Shown here piece by piece: positions 36,221-45,760 of a stretch of 64,000 nucleotides of DNA. The notes beneath the pieces are model-generated. The model did not search any database, was not told where the DNA came from, and saw only the letters and a list, made by a program, of their open reading frames with translations. The DNA lies in assembly GCA_947170435.1 (NCBI GenBank), contig CAMVTO010000009.1, positions 1-64,000 on the forward strand. Direction: 5' to 3'. The position numbers and the translations under genes were made by a program. This DNA is from an uncultured Clostridia bacterium. GTDB lineage: Bacteria > Bacillota > Clostridia > Oscillospirales > Oscillospiraceae. The first letter of the stretch is position 1; each line of letters opens with the position of its first letter.

Positions 36221-36709
36221 TTATGATTCCGCTTTCTCGATCAGCGCCACAGCGTGTGCTGCAATGCCCTTTCCCTCGCCGGTGAAGCCGAGCCCCTCCT
36301 CGGTGGTCGCCTTGACGCTGACGCAGTCGCGGCTGATGCCGAGTCCCTCGGCAATGCGGCGGCGCATCTCCTCAATGTAGGGCGCGAGCTTCGGCTTCTG
36401 CGCCAGCACCGTCGCGTCGATGTTCACAATGGCATAGCCAGCGTGTTTCAAGATACCGCCCACAGACTTGAGCAGCACCATGCTGGACACACCCGCGTAG
36501 GCAGGGTCATTGTCCGGGAAATGCTGCCCGATATCGCCCAGCGCTGCCGCGCCCAGCAGCGCGTCCATGATCGCGTGGAGCAGCACGTCGGCGTCCGAGT
36601 GTCCGTCCAGTCCCTTTTCATAGGGTACCGCCAATCCGCCGAGGATCAGCGGCCGATTCTCAACCAGCCGATGCACGTCATAGCCATGCCCGATTCTCAG
36701 ATTCGTCAT
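36221..36709 (-). CDS. ispF: 2-C-methyl-D-erythritol 2,4-cyclodiphosphate synthase
   Basis: [21 protein letters not shown]...[31 protein letters not shown]. Confidence 0.97.
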   Translation of the reverse strand: MTNLRIGHGYDVHRLVENRPLILGGLAVPYEKGLDGHSDADVLLHAIMDALLGAAALGDIGQHFPDNDPAYAGVSSMVLLKSVGGILKHAGYAIVNIDATVLAQKPKLAPYIEEMRRRIAEGLGISRDCVSVKATTEEGLGFTGEGKGIAAHAVALIEKAES

Positions 36710-36729
36710 TTGTTTTTCCTCCCAACACG

Positions 36730-36757
36730 GAAAAAGAGAGGATCAGTCCTCTCTTTT
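36730..36757 (-). terminator. Terminator-like hairpin overlapping ispD 3' end
   Basis: AAAAGAGAGGA-tcag-TCCTCTCTTTT; right arm encodes the last residues (KRED) of IspD. Confidence 0.55.
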
Positions 36758-37471
36758 CGTGAGAATTGCCTCCGCCAGCACAAGGTCCAGCGGGGTAGTG
36801 ATCTTGATGTTCTCCTCCAGCCCAGGAACCAGGAAGATCTCCTTGCCCAAGCGTTCCACAGCGGAGCAATCGTCGGTCAGCGCCGCGCCCGCGTCCACCG
36901 CGGATTGGAGCGCCGCGCGCAGCAACTGCGCGTCGAACACCTGCGGCGTCTGCACCGCAAAAAGCAACGAACGGTCAGGCGTTTCGCGCACAATACCGTC
37001 CACCGCCACCTTGATCGTGTCCTTGACCGGGATCGCGGGAGCCGCGGCAAAATGCAGCCGCGCCGCTTCGATCACGCTGTCGATCAGTTCCGGCGTCACA
37101 AACGGCCTCGCGCCGTCCTGCACTGCCAGCAAATCCGCGTTTTCGTTCGCTTCGATCGCCGCGCGAAGCACGGATTCCTCCCGCGTCTTGCCGCCGGCAA
37201 CGATCTTCACGGGTTTTTGTATCCCCCAGACCTTGCACAGCTCCGCGATCTTCACCAGATCCTCCTCGCGGGTGGCGATGACGATCTCGTTCACGCCCGC
37301 CGCGGCGTCCACAGCTTGCAGCGTGTGCGCCAGAACAGGCTTACCGCCCAGCGGCAGCAGGAGCTTGTTCTCCCCCGCCATGCGCTGCGATGAGCCCGCC
37401 GCAGCGATCAGCGCCGAGCAGTATGGGTGCGCGGGGCGATGGTTGGGAAAGAGTTTTTGCCAGAGCTTCAT
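36743..37471 (-). CDS. ispD: 2-C-methyl-D-erythritol 4-phosphate cytidylyltransferase
   Basis: CSALIAAAGSSQRMAGENKLLLPLGGKPVLAHTLQA...VQDGARPFV. Confidence 0.95.
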   Translation of the reverse strand: MKLWQKLFPNHRPAHPYCSALIAAAGSSQRMAGENKLLLPLGGKPVLAHTLQAVDAAAGVNEIVIATREEDLVKIAELCKVWGIQKPVKIVAGGKTREESVLRAAIEANENADLLAVQDGARPFVTPELIDSVIEAARLHFAAAPAIPVKDTIKVAVDGIVRETPDRSLLFAVQTPQVFDAQLLRAALQSAVDAGAALTDDCSAVERLGKEIFLVPGLEENIKITTPLDLVLAEAILTKRED

Positions 37472-37484
37472 GGGCGCTCTCCTT

Positions 37485-37970
37485 TTATTCCTTGCTCAAC
37501 ATAACGCTGTTCACGCGCGCCTCCGCATCGGGATACGCAACGCTCTCTGCCAGCACGATCTCCGAAATCAGAATCTGCTTGGCACTGTGGAGCATCTTGC
37601 GTTCGCCGTTGGAGAGTCCACGCTCATTGTCGCGGTGCATGAGCGCCTTGATGACACCGGCAACCTCCAGCAGATCGCCGCTCTTGATGCGCTCCATGTT
37701 CTCGCGATAACGATGATTCCAGTTGGCGGTCATGTCCACGCTCAGGTGCGGGATCTTCTCGATTACAGCCTCAATGGCCTCCGCGGGGGAAATATCCCGG
37801 ATGCCGATCATTGCGCTGTTCTCCACCGGGATTTTCAAGGTCAGTCCGGAAATGGGCATCTTGAACACATAGAAGGAAATCCGTTTTCCGCTGATCTTCT
37901 CTTCCACGATGCTGTCGATCACGCCGGCACCATGCATCGGATGCACGATCTTGTCACCGATCTGGTACAT
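37485..37970 (-). CDS. CarD-like transcriptional regulator
   Basis: MYQIGDKIVHPMHGAGVIDSIVEEKISGKRISFYVFKMPISGLTLKIPVENSAMIGIRDI. Confidence 0.92.
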   Translation of the reverse strand: MYQIGDKIVHPMHGAGVIDSIVEEKISGKRISFYVFKMPISGLTLKIPVENSAMIGIRDISPAEAIEAVIEKIPHLSVDMTANWNHRYRENMERIKSGDLLEVAGVIKALMHRDNERGLSNGERKMLHSAKQILISEIVLAESVAYPDAEARVNSVMLSKE

Positions 37971-38117
37971 GCTGCTGCCCACCTCCCTTCTGACAGAATG
38001 CGCGATGCACTACGTCTGAAATCGGGAAAATGCCATACTTAGGCATACGCTCCCCTAAATAGTATAACGGATTTTCCCAGTTTTTGCAAGCCGTAATTTG
38101 CGGGCATTTGCACAAAA

Positions 38118-38150
38118 AAGGCGGATATCCTTTGTGATATCCGCCCTTCC
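38118..38150 (-). terminator. Terminator downstream of CoA-transferase
   Basis: Minus strand GGCGGATATC-acaaag-GATATCCGCC-TTTTTT. Confidence 0.8.
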
Positions 38151-38166
38151 ACAGCAGCAAAAATTT

Positions 38167-39507
38167 TTACTTGTTGCTCTTGCGCCAGATGCCCATCTTC
38201 TCCGCCGAAGCGATCAGCTCCTCGCGGAAGTCGGGGTGCGCAATGGAAATGAGCGCCTCCGCCCGCTCCCAGGTCGACAGGCCCTTGAGGTTGACCATGC
38301 CGTACTCGGTAACGATGTATTGCGTGCAGGAGCGCGGATCGGTGGCGATGGAGCCGGGGGTCAGCGTGGGGACGATGCGGCTCTTGACCGTGCCGTCCTT
38401 GCCTTTGACGGTGGAGGACATGCAAATGAAGCTCTTGCCGCCGTTGGAGAGGTACGCACCCATGCAGAAATCCAGCTGTCCACCGGTGCCGGAAATGTGC
38501 TTGATGCCCGCAGACTCAGCGTTGACCTGGCCGTAGAGGTCGCAGTCGATGGCGTTGTTGATGGAGATGAAGTTGTCGATCTGCGCGATGACGCGCACGT
38601 CGTTGGTGTAATCCACCGGCGCCGCCATAACGTCGGGGTTGCGATCCATGTAGTCGTACATCTTTTGCGTGCCCGCGGCGAAAGCGTAGACCTGCCGACC
38701 TTTGTCGATCGCCTTGTTCTTGCCGGTGATCTTGCCCGCCAGCGCGAGATCCACAAAGCCGTCGACGTACATCTCAGTGTGCGCGGAGAGATCCTTCAAA
38801 TCAGAGGTTGCAAGTACGGAGCCGATGGTGTTCGGCATACCGCCAATGCCCAACTGCAGGCACGCGCCGTTGGGGATCTCAGGCACAACGAGGTTGGCAA
38901 CCGCCATATCCACCGGAGTCGGGTCGGCGGCGGGAGGCAGCGCACCCACGGGCGGATTCTCGCCCTCGACGACGTAATCCACGTCCTTGATATTGATCTC
39001 GGTACCGGTGAGGCCAAAGACCCAGGGCTGGTTTTTATTGACCTCGACAATGATTTTCTTCGCATTCGCGAGCATATCCGCGAGGTGGGACGCACCGAGC
39101 GCGAAGCTGAAGTTGCCGTGGTTATCCATGGGCGTGACCTGGATCATAGCGACGTCCACCTTGGCGTTTCCGTCACGGTAGAAGCGCGGCAGCTCACTGT
39201 AGCGCATGGGCGAAAAGAAGCCCTTGCCGGCACTGATGATCTTGCGGTCGACGCCGGTGCAGTGCCAGGAGTGCCAGATGAAGTGACCCTCACCGTTCTC
39301 CGCCTCGGCGACGGCGGGCATCCACAGCGTCACACCGCCGCGAAACTTGACGTCGTGCAGCTCGTTCACGCGCTTGGCAAGCGCCTTGTCCAGCGTATAG
39401 GGATGGTTGGTACACCAGCCGTAGTCCACCCAGTCGCCGGACTGGACGACCTTGACCGCCTCGTCGGCGGTGGTCAGCTTCTGCTGATAAAGGGCAGCAT
39501 AGTCCAT
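38167..39507 (-). CDS. Butyryl-CoA:acetate CoA-transferase-like (4HbT/But family)
   Basis: [46 protein letters not shown]...[35 protein letters not shown]...[10 protein letters not shown]...[11 protein letters not shown]...IWRKSNK; strongly resembles gut-clostridial But. Confidence 0.82.
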   Translation of the reverse strand: MDYAALYQQKLTTADEAVKVVQSGDWVDYGWCTNHPYTLDKALAKRVNELHDVKFRGGVTLWMPAVAEAENGEGHFIWHSWHCTGVDRKIISAGKGFFSPMRYSELPRFYRDGNAKVDVAMIQVTPMDNHGNFSFALGASHLADMLANAKKIIVEVNKNQPWVFGLTGTEINIKDVDYVVEGENPPVGALPPAADPTPVDMAVANLVVPEIPNGACLQLGIGGMPNTIGSVLATSDLKDLSAHTEMYVDGFVDLALAGKITGKNKAIDKGRQVYAFAAGTQKMYDYMDRNPDVMAAPVDYTNDVRVIAQIDNFISINNAIDCDLYGQVNAESAGIKHISGTGGQLDFCMGAYLSNGGKSFICMSSTVKGKDGTVKSRIVPTLTPGSIATDPRSCTQYIVTEYGMVNLKGLSTWERAEALISIAHPDFREELIASAEKMGIWRKSNK

Positions 39508-39607
39508 AACAATGATCCTCCTGTATGTCAAATTCAAATCAAGTCACGATTCGTGAAAAGTATAACACACAGCGCGGTGCCTGCAAAGAACTTTTTTCCC
39601 AAATGGG

Positions 39608-39648
39608 CAAAAAAGAGGACAGGCACATGCCTGCCCTCTTTCATGATT
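39608..39648 (-). terminator. Terminator after ispH-rpsA fusion
   Basis: AAAAAAGAGGACAGGCA-cat-GCCTGCCCTCTTTC. Confidence 0.7.
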
Positions 39649-39653
39649 CGGAA

Positions 39654-41609
39654 TTACTCCTCGTCCTCGGCCTCTTCTTCAGCAGCGGGGGTGAGGATCG
39701 CGCGGATGCTGAGGGAAATCTTCTGCTTTTCCTCGTCAACAGCAGTGATCTTTGCCTCGACGGTCTCGCCCTCGGAGAGCACGTCACCGGGCTTCTCAAT
39801 GCGGCGATCCGCGATCTGGGAGATGTGGATCAGGCCGTCCACGCCGGGCACGACCTCGGCGAACGCGCCGAAAGTCATCAGCTTGACGATGCGCACCTTG
39901 GCCACGTCGCCGACCTTGTAGGTCTTCATGAACACATCCCAGGGATTCTGGGTGCGATCCTTGACGCCGAGGGAGATCTTGTGCTTCTCCGCGTCGAAGG
40001 AGATGACGTACACATCCAGATGGTCGCCGACTTTGACGACCTCAGAGGGGTGCTTGATGCGGCTCCAGCTCAGCTCGCTGATATGAACCATGCCGTCCAC
40101 GCCGCCGATGTCGACGAACACGCCGTAGCTGGTCATGGACTTCACGACACCGTCATAGTGCTTGCCGACCTCGATGTTGTCCCAAACTTCCTTCTGCGCC
40201 GCCTGACGCGCCTCGCTGAGCACGCTGCGGATGGAGCCCACCACGCGGCGGCGGGCACGGTTGACCTCGGTGACGCGGAGCTGCACGCTCTGCTTGACCA
40301 TGGTGCTGAGATCCGCATCGCGGGGCTGGCCGCTCTGGGACGCAGGAACAAAGACACGCACGCCCTTGACGGAAACCACGATACCGCCCTTGTTGACTTC
40401 GGACACAGTACCGGTGAGAACGGTCTTATCCTCGACGGCCTTCTCGATGTCCTCCCAGACCTTGACGGCGTCCAGACGCTTCTTGGAGAGTGTTGCATAA
40501 CCTTCCACGTCGTTCACGCGGACAATGTAGGTCTCGATCTCATCGCCGACATGGACAATGTCCTCGACCTTGGCGTCGGGATCGGCGCTCAGCTCGGAGA
40601 TGGGGATGTAGCCTGCCTGCTTGCAGCCGAGGTCGACCTGAATTTCGGTCGCACCGATGGCAGTGACGACGCCGGTGACCTTATCGCCGGTGTTGAGAGT
40701 CTTGAAGGACTTCTCCAGCATCTCCTCGAAGGACTCGCCCTCGGCCGCTTTGGTTTCGTTCTTGATTTCTTCCGTCATGGTTGCATAAACCTCCTTAATG
40801 ATGCTCGCAGGCGTTGATGCGCCGGCGGTAAGTCCCGCAGTGATGCAACCAAAAAAGACGTCCGGCGAGAGCTCGTCCGCCGTCTCGATCTGAACGACGC
40901 GTGGACAAGCCTCTTTGCAAATCTCTGTCAAATGTCTCGTGTTAGCGCTTTTGCGGTCTCCGACTACCACCATCACGTCAACCTCGGCCGCAATTTTCGC
41001 CGCTTCAAGTTGACGCTTCTGCGTAGCTCCGCATATTGTATCACAAACTTTTACGTTTGTACACTCTTTTTTTAGAAAAAATAAACAATTCTCCCACACG
41101 GATCGGATGCAGGTGGTCTGCGCCACCGCAAGCACCGGCCGATGTGGATCAAAATCCCCGCTTTGCAGCAATTTTTCGACACTTTCAGGGGATTCGCAGA
41201 CTGCCGCGCCGCGGCATCGGCTGGCGATCGCCATCACCTCCGGGTGGTTCGGCTCGCCGACAATGACGACCTGCGTGCCGTCGCGCTCCGCCTGCTCCAC
41301 GAGCTGCTGCGTGCGGCGCACGTTGGGGCATGTGGCGTCCACGATTTCCGCGCCGCGCGATGCAAGCGCCTCCATGACCTCCCGACGCTCTCCGTGGGAG
41401 CGGATCAGCACCGCCTCCCCGGGCTTTCCCTCGTCGGGTGAATCAATCTGCCGCATACCGAGGGCGGCAAGCTCCGCGATGACGTTATCGTTGTGGATGA
41501 TGCTGCCAAGCATCGCGCCGCCGCGCGCACGAGCGGTCTCCTCCGCCAGCTCCACGGCGCGCCGGACACCGTAACAAAAACCGGCCGACTGTGCCAGAAT
41601 AACTTTCAT
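39654..41609 (-). CDS. ispH-rpsA: Bifunctional HMBPP reductase (IspH) / ribosomal protein S1 fusion
   Basis: IspH cysteines GFCYGVRRA, DATCPNV, CGATQKRQ; then four S1 repeats (e.g. YDGVVKSMTSYGVFVDIGGVDGMVHISELSW) in one continuous ORF. Confidence 0.93.
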   Translation of the reverse strand: MKVILAQSAGFCYGVRRAVELAEETARARGGAMLGSIIHNDNVIAELAALGMRQIDSPDEGKPGEAVLIRSHGERREVMEALASRGAEIVDATCPNVRRTQQLVEQAERDGTQVVIVGEPNHPEVMAIASRCRGAAVCESPESVEKLLQSGDFDPHRPVLAVAQTTCIRSVWENCLFFLKKECTNVKVCDTICGATQKRQLEAAKIAAEVDVMVVVGDRKSANTRHLTEICKEACPRVVQIETADELSPDVFFGCITAGLTAGASTPASIIKEVYATMTEEIKNETKAAEGESFEEMLEKSFKTLNTGDKVTGVVTAIGATEIQVDLGCKQAGYIPISELSADPDAKVEDIVHVGDEIETYIVRVNDVEGYATLSKKRLDAVKVWEDIEKAVEDKTVLTGTVSEVNKGGIVVSVKGVRVFVPASQSGQPRDADLSTMVKQSVQLRVTEVNRARRRVVGSIRSVLSEARQAAQKEVWDNIEVGKHYDGVVKSMTSYGVFVDIGGVDGMVHISELSWSRIKHPSEVVKVGDHLDVYVISFDAEKHKISLGVKDRTQNPWDVFMKTYKVGDVAKVRIVKLMTFGAFAEVVPGVDGLIHISQIADRRIEKPGDVLSEGETVEAKITAVDEEKQKISLSIRAILTPAAEEEAEDEE

Positions 41610-42217
41610 TGCTTTTCAAACTCCCGTCCCAAATCGTAAGCGCGGCGCACGATCTCATCGGCATAGGCCTGGTACTCCTCCGCCGTGCCGTGGCGTGAGG
41701 CGGTCTTCGGCTCATAGGGCTTACCGAAAACGATGTGCGTCCTGCGGAACAGCTTGTTCGGTTTGCCGACGTACACCGGCAGCAGCGGTGCGCCGGTACG
41801 CATGGCGATCATCACCACGCCGCCCTTGGGCCGCACCTCGCCCTCGCGCTTCACGCGCGTTCCCTCAGGAAACACCATCAGATGCTCACCGTCGCGAATG
41901 GTCTTGATGGCGGTCTTGACCGCGCTTAAGTCGCTGTGTCCGCGATCCACGCCGAAAGCGCCCAGTTTGCCGAGAAACCCTCCCAGCAGCGGTGTGTCCA
42001 TCAGTTCCTTTTTCGCCATGATGCGTACGCCCACGTCCCTGGGTAGCGCAACACGCATGAGGATCGGATCGACGGCGTGGGCATGATTGCCGCACAGCAC
42101 CACCGGCTGATCCGCCGGCACATTCTCCGCGCCGCGCACATCAAAGGGGTAGATCAAGTGAAGCACCGGCGTGGCAAGGGTATAGACCACGCGCAAAAAC
42201 CTTGTCGATTCCTTCAT
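41606..42217 (-). CDS. plsC: 1-acyl-sn-glycerol-3-phosphate acyltransferase
   Basis: VVLCGNHAHAVDPILM (NHxxxxD variant), VFPEGTRVKREGEVRPKGGVVMIA. Confidence 0.88.
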   Translation of the reverse strand: MKESTRFLRVVYTLATPVLHLIYPFDVRGAENVPADQPVVLCGNHAHAVDPILMRVALPRDVGVRIMAKKELMDTPLLGGFLGKLGAFGVDRGHSDLSAVKTAIKTIRDGEHLMVFPEGTRVKREGEVRPKGGVVMIAMRTGAPLLPVYVGKPNKLFRRTHIVFGKPYEPKTASRHGTAEEYQAYADEIVRRAYDLGREFEKQ

Positions 42218-42897
42218 GCGTTCACGCTCTCCCGGATGGTTTTGAGGAGCAATGCCTTGCTCTGCTCAAAGTCCAGCTCAGAAGTATCCACCAGCGCCGC
42301 GTCCTCCGCCTGTCTGAGCGGAGCGATCGCACGGTGGGAATCGTTGTAGTCGCGCTGCTCGATCTCGGCGAGCACCTCATCGTAGGGCTTGGGCGTGCCG
42401 CGCTGCTCCAGCTCCAGGCAGCGACGCTTCGCGCGCACCGCCGACGACGCTGTGAGGAAAATCTTCACCTCCGCGTCCGGCAATACCACGGTGCCGATGT
42501 CGCGGCCGTCCATGATGACGCTCTGCTCGCGGGCAAATTTGCGCTGCGTCTCCAGCAGGTACGCGCGCACCGGCGGCAGCGCCGACACAGCGCTTGCGTA
42601 CATGGAGATTTCCGGCAGGCGGATAGCGTCGGTCACGTCTTCACCGTTCAATGACATGCGCTGCAAACCGTCCGCACCGTGCTTGATGCCGATGTCCAGC
42701 TCCGGCAGCATGGCCATGACCGCCGCTTCGTCCTTGGGGTCGATGCCCCGACGCTGCGCGGCGACGCCGATAACGCGGTAGATCGCGCCGGTATCAACGT
42801 ACATGATGTGCAGTTCCCGGGCAACCGCTTTCGCCAGCGTGCTTTTGCCCGCGCCGGACGGCCCGTCCACCGCCACAGCATAACGCTTTTGTTCCAT
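42214..42897 (-). CDS. cmk: Cytidylate kinase
   Basis: AVDGPSGAGKSTLAKAVARELHIMYVDTGAIYR...MDGRDIGTVVLPDAEVKIFLTAS. Confidence 0.96.
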   Translation of the reverse strand: MEQKRYAVAVDGPSGAGKSTLAKAVARELHIMYVDTGAIYRVIGVAAQRRGIDPKDEAAVMAMLPELDIGIKHGADGLQRMSLNGEDVTDAIRLPEISMYASAVSALPPVRAYLLETQRKFAREQSVIMDGRDIGTVVLPDAEVKIFLTASSAVRAKRRCLELEQRGTPKPYDEVLAEIEQRDYNDSHRAIAPLRQAEDAALVDTSELDFEQSKALLLKTIRESVNA

Positions 42898-42915
42898 TCT
42901 ACTTCTCTCCTATTC

Positions 42916-42954
42916 TGACTCCAAAAAAGAGGCTACGCCTCTTTTTTGGAGTCA
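42916..42954. terminator. Perfect 18-bp inverted-repeat terminator overlapping a CDS 3' end
   Basis: TGACTCCAAAAAAGAGGC-tac-GCCTCTTTTTTGGAGTCA. Confidence 0.85.
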
Positions 42955-44177
42955 TTTGCCGCGGCTTCGCCCGCGGCTTTTCCCGTTGCCCACGCGATTT
43001 GCAGATTGAATCCGCCGGTGTAAGCGTCCACGTCCAGCACCTCGCCCGCAAAGTACAGGTTCTCCACCAGCTTTGACGCCATGGTGTTCGGATTCACCTC
43101 ACTCACCTTGACGCCGCCGGAGGTGACGATCGCCTCCTCCACGGGACGCGTGCCGGTGACGGCGATCTCAAAGTGCTTCAGGGTCTCCAGCAGCCGTCTG
43201 CGCTGTTCTTTCGTAATGACGTTCGCCTTGGTATTGGACGGAATCCCCGTGCGGCGCACGATCACGGGGATCATGCTGCGCGGTACCAGCCCGCCGAGAA
43301 CATTGTCAAAATCCTGATTGCTGCGCTCGGAAAAATCGCGCAGCAGCCGCTCGTCCAGCTTTTTCTCGTCCAGCGCGGGCTTTAAGTCAATGCTGAGGCG
43401 ATAACTGTCCCGGTCAAAGTCCCGTATATGCGCACTCGCCGAGAGCACCAGCGGTCCGCTGACGCCGAAATGGGTAAACAGCATCTCCCCCAGCTCCTGA
43501 TAGACAACCTTGCCCTTTTGGTTCCGCGCTGTCAGCGTGACGTTCCGCAGGGACAGCCCTTGCATAGCGGCGCAGTCGGGATCGTCGCTTGTGAGCGGCA
43601 CCAGCGAACCGCGCTGCGGCACAATGGTGTGTCCCGCCTGCTTTGCGAGGCGGTAGCCGTCGCCGGTGCTGCCGGTGGCAGGGTACGATACGCCGCCGGT
43701 GGCAACGATCACCGCCTCTGCTGCGTAGCGCTCGGTGAGGCTCTTCACGCCCACGGCGCGCCCATCCTTGAGAAGAAGCGCCTCCGCGCGGTCACGCACC
43801 ATGCGCACGCCCAAGCGCTTCAGCTCCCGCTCCAGCGCGCCGCTGATGTCAAAGGAGCGGTCGCTGACCGGATAGACGCGCTTGCCGCGCTCCACCTTCA
43901 GCGGCACGCCCAGCGACTCAAAAAACGCCATGGTGTCGCGTCCCTCCCAGCGGGAAAACGCACTGTAGAGAAACCGCCCGTTGCGGGGCACATGGGCGAT
44001 CAGCTCATCGCACGCGCTGTCGTTGGTCACGTTGCAGCGGCCCTTGCCCGTGATGTTCAGTTTTTTGCCCAGCCGTTCGTTTGGCTCGAGCAGCGTGACG
44101 GCCGCGCCTGCGCGCGCGGCGCTGATCGCAGCCATCATTCCGGCGGCGCCGCCGCCGATCACCAGTATGTCAGTCAT
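42933..44177 (-). CDS. NAD(P)/FAD-dependent oxidoreductase (HI0933/BaiN-like)
   Basis: MTDILVIGGGAAGMMAAISAARAGAAVTLLEPNERLGKKLNITGKGRCNVTN. Confidence 0.9.
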   Translation of the reverse strand: MTDILVIGGGAAGMMAAISAARAGAAVTLLEPNERLGKKLNITGKGRCNVTNDSACDELIAHVPRNGRFLYSAFSRWEGRDTMAFFESLGVPLKVERGKRVYPVSDRSFDISGALERELKRLGVRMVRDRAEALLLKDGRAVGVKSLTERYAAEAVIVATGGVSYPATGSTGDGYRLAKQAGHTIVPQRGSLVPLTSDDPDCAAMQGLSLRNVTLTARNQKGKVVYQELGEMLFTHFGVSGPLVLSASAHIRDFDRDSYRLSIDLKPALDEKKLDERLLRDFSERSNQDFDNVLGGLVPRSMIPVIVRRTGIPSNTKANVITKEQRRRLLETLKHFEIAVTGTRPVEEAIVTSGGVKVSEVNPNTMASKLVENLYFAGEVLDVDAYTGGFNLQIAWATGKAAGEAAANDSKKEA

Positions 44178-45033
44178 CCTCAGCCTTCCCAAAAATCGAG
44201 AACTGTTCCCACACGCGCTCCAGCTCCGTGAAGCTGGCGGAAACGTCCGTTCCCTTCTTGCGCGCCGCAGCCAGAATGAGCGCGTTGAGCATGCTCATGG
44301 GCGCGGCGAGAGAATCCACAAACGAGATCATCTCATTGTGCACCAACAGCGCACACTCCGCCACCCGCGCGAGGGGGGACAACTCGCTGTCCGTCAGCCC
44401 CACGATGGTCGCGCCGCGATCACGGGCGAACTGGATGGTCTTGAGCGCCAGCTCCGAGTAGCGTGGGAAGCAGATGGCGAATACCACGTCCCCCGGCCCT
44501 ACGCGGAAAATCTGGTCAAAGGTGCCGGCAGCGCCGCCGGATACCAACGTCACGTTGTCGTAGATCAGGCGAAAGTAGAAGTTGAGATACCCCGCGAGGA
44601 ACGACGACGAGCGGAAGCCCACGATGTACAGCCGCCGCGCCTGGGACATCACGTCCACCAGCCGTTCAAACTCCGCGGCGTCGGTCTGGTCGATGGCCAT
44701 GCGGATCTTCTCCATGTCCCGGTGCAGCACATTGGTCATCAGATCCGAGCCGGAAAGCACGCCGTCCGACGCTTGGATGCGCTGGATGGAGGTGAGCTTG
44801 CCGCGGATCATCTCCTGCAAGGCCCGCTGCATGCTGGGGTAGCCGTCGTAGCCAAGCTGCGTGGCAAAGCGCACAACTGTGGACTCGCTGACCTGCACGG
44901 TCTTGCCGAGGCGGCTCGCGGTCATAAACGCCGCCTTGTCGTAGTTTTCCAGAATGTAGTGCGCAATCAGCTTCTGCCCCTTGGAAAAGCTGATCATGTT
45001 CTTCTCGATGGTATGTAAAATGTTCTTCGCCAT
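44170..45033 (-). CDS. MurR/RpiR family transcriptional regulator
   Basis: Rpi-type HTH (FSKGQKLIAHYILENYDKAAFMTASRLGKTVQVSESTVVRFATQLGYDGYPSMQRAL) plus SIS domain. Confidence 0.9.
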   Translation of the reverse strand: MAKNILHTIEKNMISFSKGQKLIAHYILENYDKAAFMTASRLGKTVQVSESTVVRFATQLGYDGYPSMQRALQEMIRGKLTSIQRIQASDGVLSGSDLMTNVLHRDMEKIRMAIDQTDAAEFERLVDVMSQARRLYIVGFRSSSFLAGYLNFYFRLIYDNVTLVSGGAAGTFDQIFRVGPGDVVFAICFPRYSELALKTIQFARDRGATIVGLTDSELSPLARVAECALLVHNEMISFVDSLAAPMSMLNALILAAARKKGTDVSASFTELERVWEQFSIFGKAEDD

Positions 45034-45043
45034 GCCGTCTTTC

Positions 45044-45751
45044 CTAGCTTTCGTTGAATTTCGCAACTTCCTGTGCCGTCAAATACCGCCATTTGCCCAC
45101 CGGCAGATCACCCAACGTCAGCGTGTGCTCCGCCACGCGCTTAAGCCGCCTGACATGCAGCCCCACCGCCGCGCACATGCGGCGGATCTGGCGATTCTTG
45201 CCCTCGTGAATGGTGATGGACAGCTCCGCCGTCTCGCGACCAGTGCGCAGTGTCTCCACCTGCGCGGGATGAATGGATTCGCCGTCAATGGCGGTGAGCG
45301 AAGTGAGCTTTTCCGCCGCGCCGCGCACGTCACCCGCGACGCTGACACGGTAGATCTTGTTCACCTCATGCTTCGGGTGCAGGATACGCTGCATCCAAGC
45401 GCCGTCGTCAGTGAACAGCAACATGCCCTCGGAGTTGAGATCGAGCCGGCCCACGGGTACGACCCGCGCGCCGCAGTCCGCCACCAGCTCCGCCACCGTG
45501 GGCCGCCCGCGCTCATCCGCGAGCGTGCAGACGTAGCCCCGGGGCTTGTTGAGCATCAGATAGTGCCGCTGCTGCGGCCGCGGCAGCGACTTGCCATCCA
45601 CGGCAATCGCGTCCCGCTCCGGATCGGCAGAGCACCCCAGTGACGCCGTGACTCCGTTCACCGTCACGCGTCCTGCCTCGATCCAGCTCTCCGCCGTACG
45701 GCGGGAGCAGAGGCCTGCGGAAGCGATCAGTTTTTGCAAACGCTGTTCCAT
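45044..45751 (-). CDS. rRNA pseudouridine synthase (RluB/RsuA family)
   Basis: S4 domain (QKLIASAGLCSRRTAESWIEAGRVTVNG), VGRLDLNSEGMLLFTDDG. Confidence 0.93.
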   Translation of the reverse strand: MEQRLQKLIASAGLCSRRTAESWIEAGRVTVNGVTASLGCSADPERDAIAVDGKSLPRPQQRHYLMLNKPRGYVCTLADERGRPTVAELVADCGARVVPVGRLDLNSEGMLLFTDDGAWMQRILHPKHEVNKIYRVSVAGDVRGAAEKLTSLTAIDGESIHPAQVETLRTGRETAELSITIHEGKNRQIRRMCAAVGLHVRRLKRVAEHTLTLGDLPVGKWRYLTAQEVAKFNES

Positions 45752-45760
45752 GTCGCGCTC

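Noticed and set aside
37485-37982. CarD start at 37982 (MGSSMYQ)
   Set aside because: That GTG is part of the Shine-Dalgarno region (GGGAGGTGGG); ATG at 37970 is correctly spaced.
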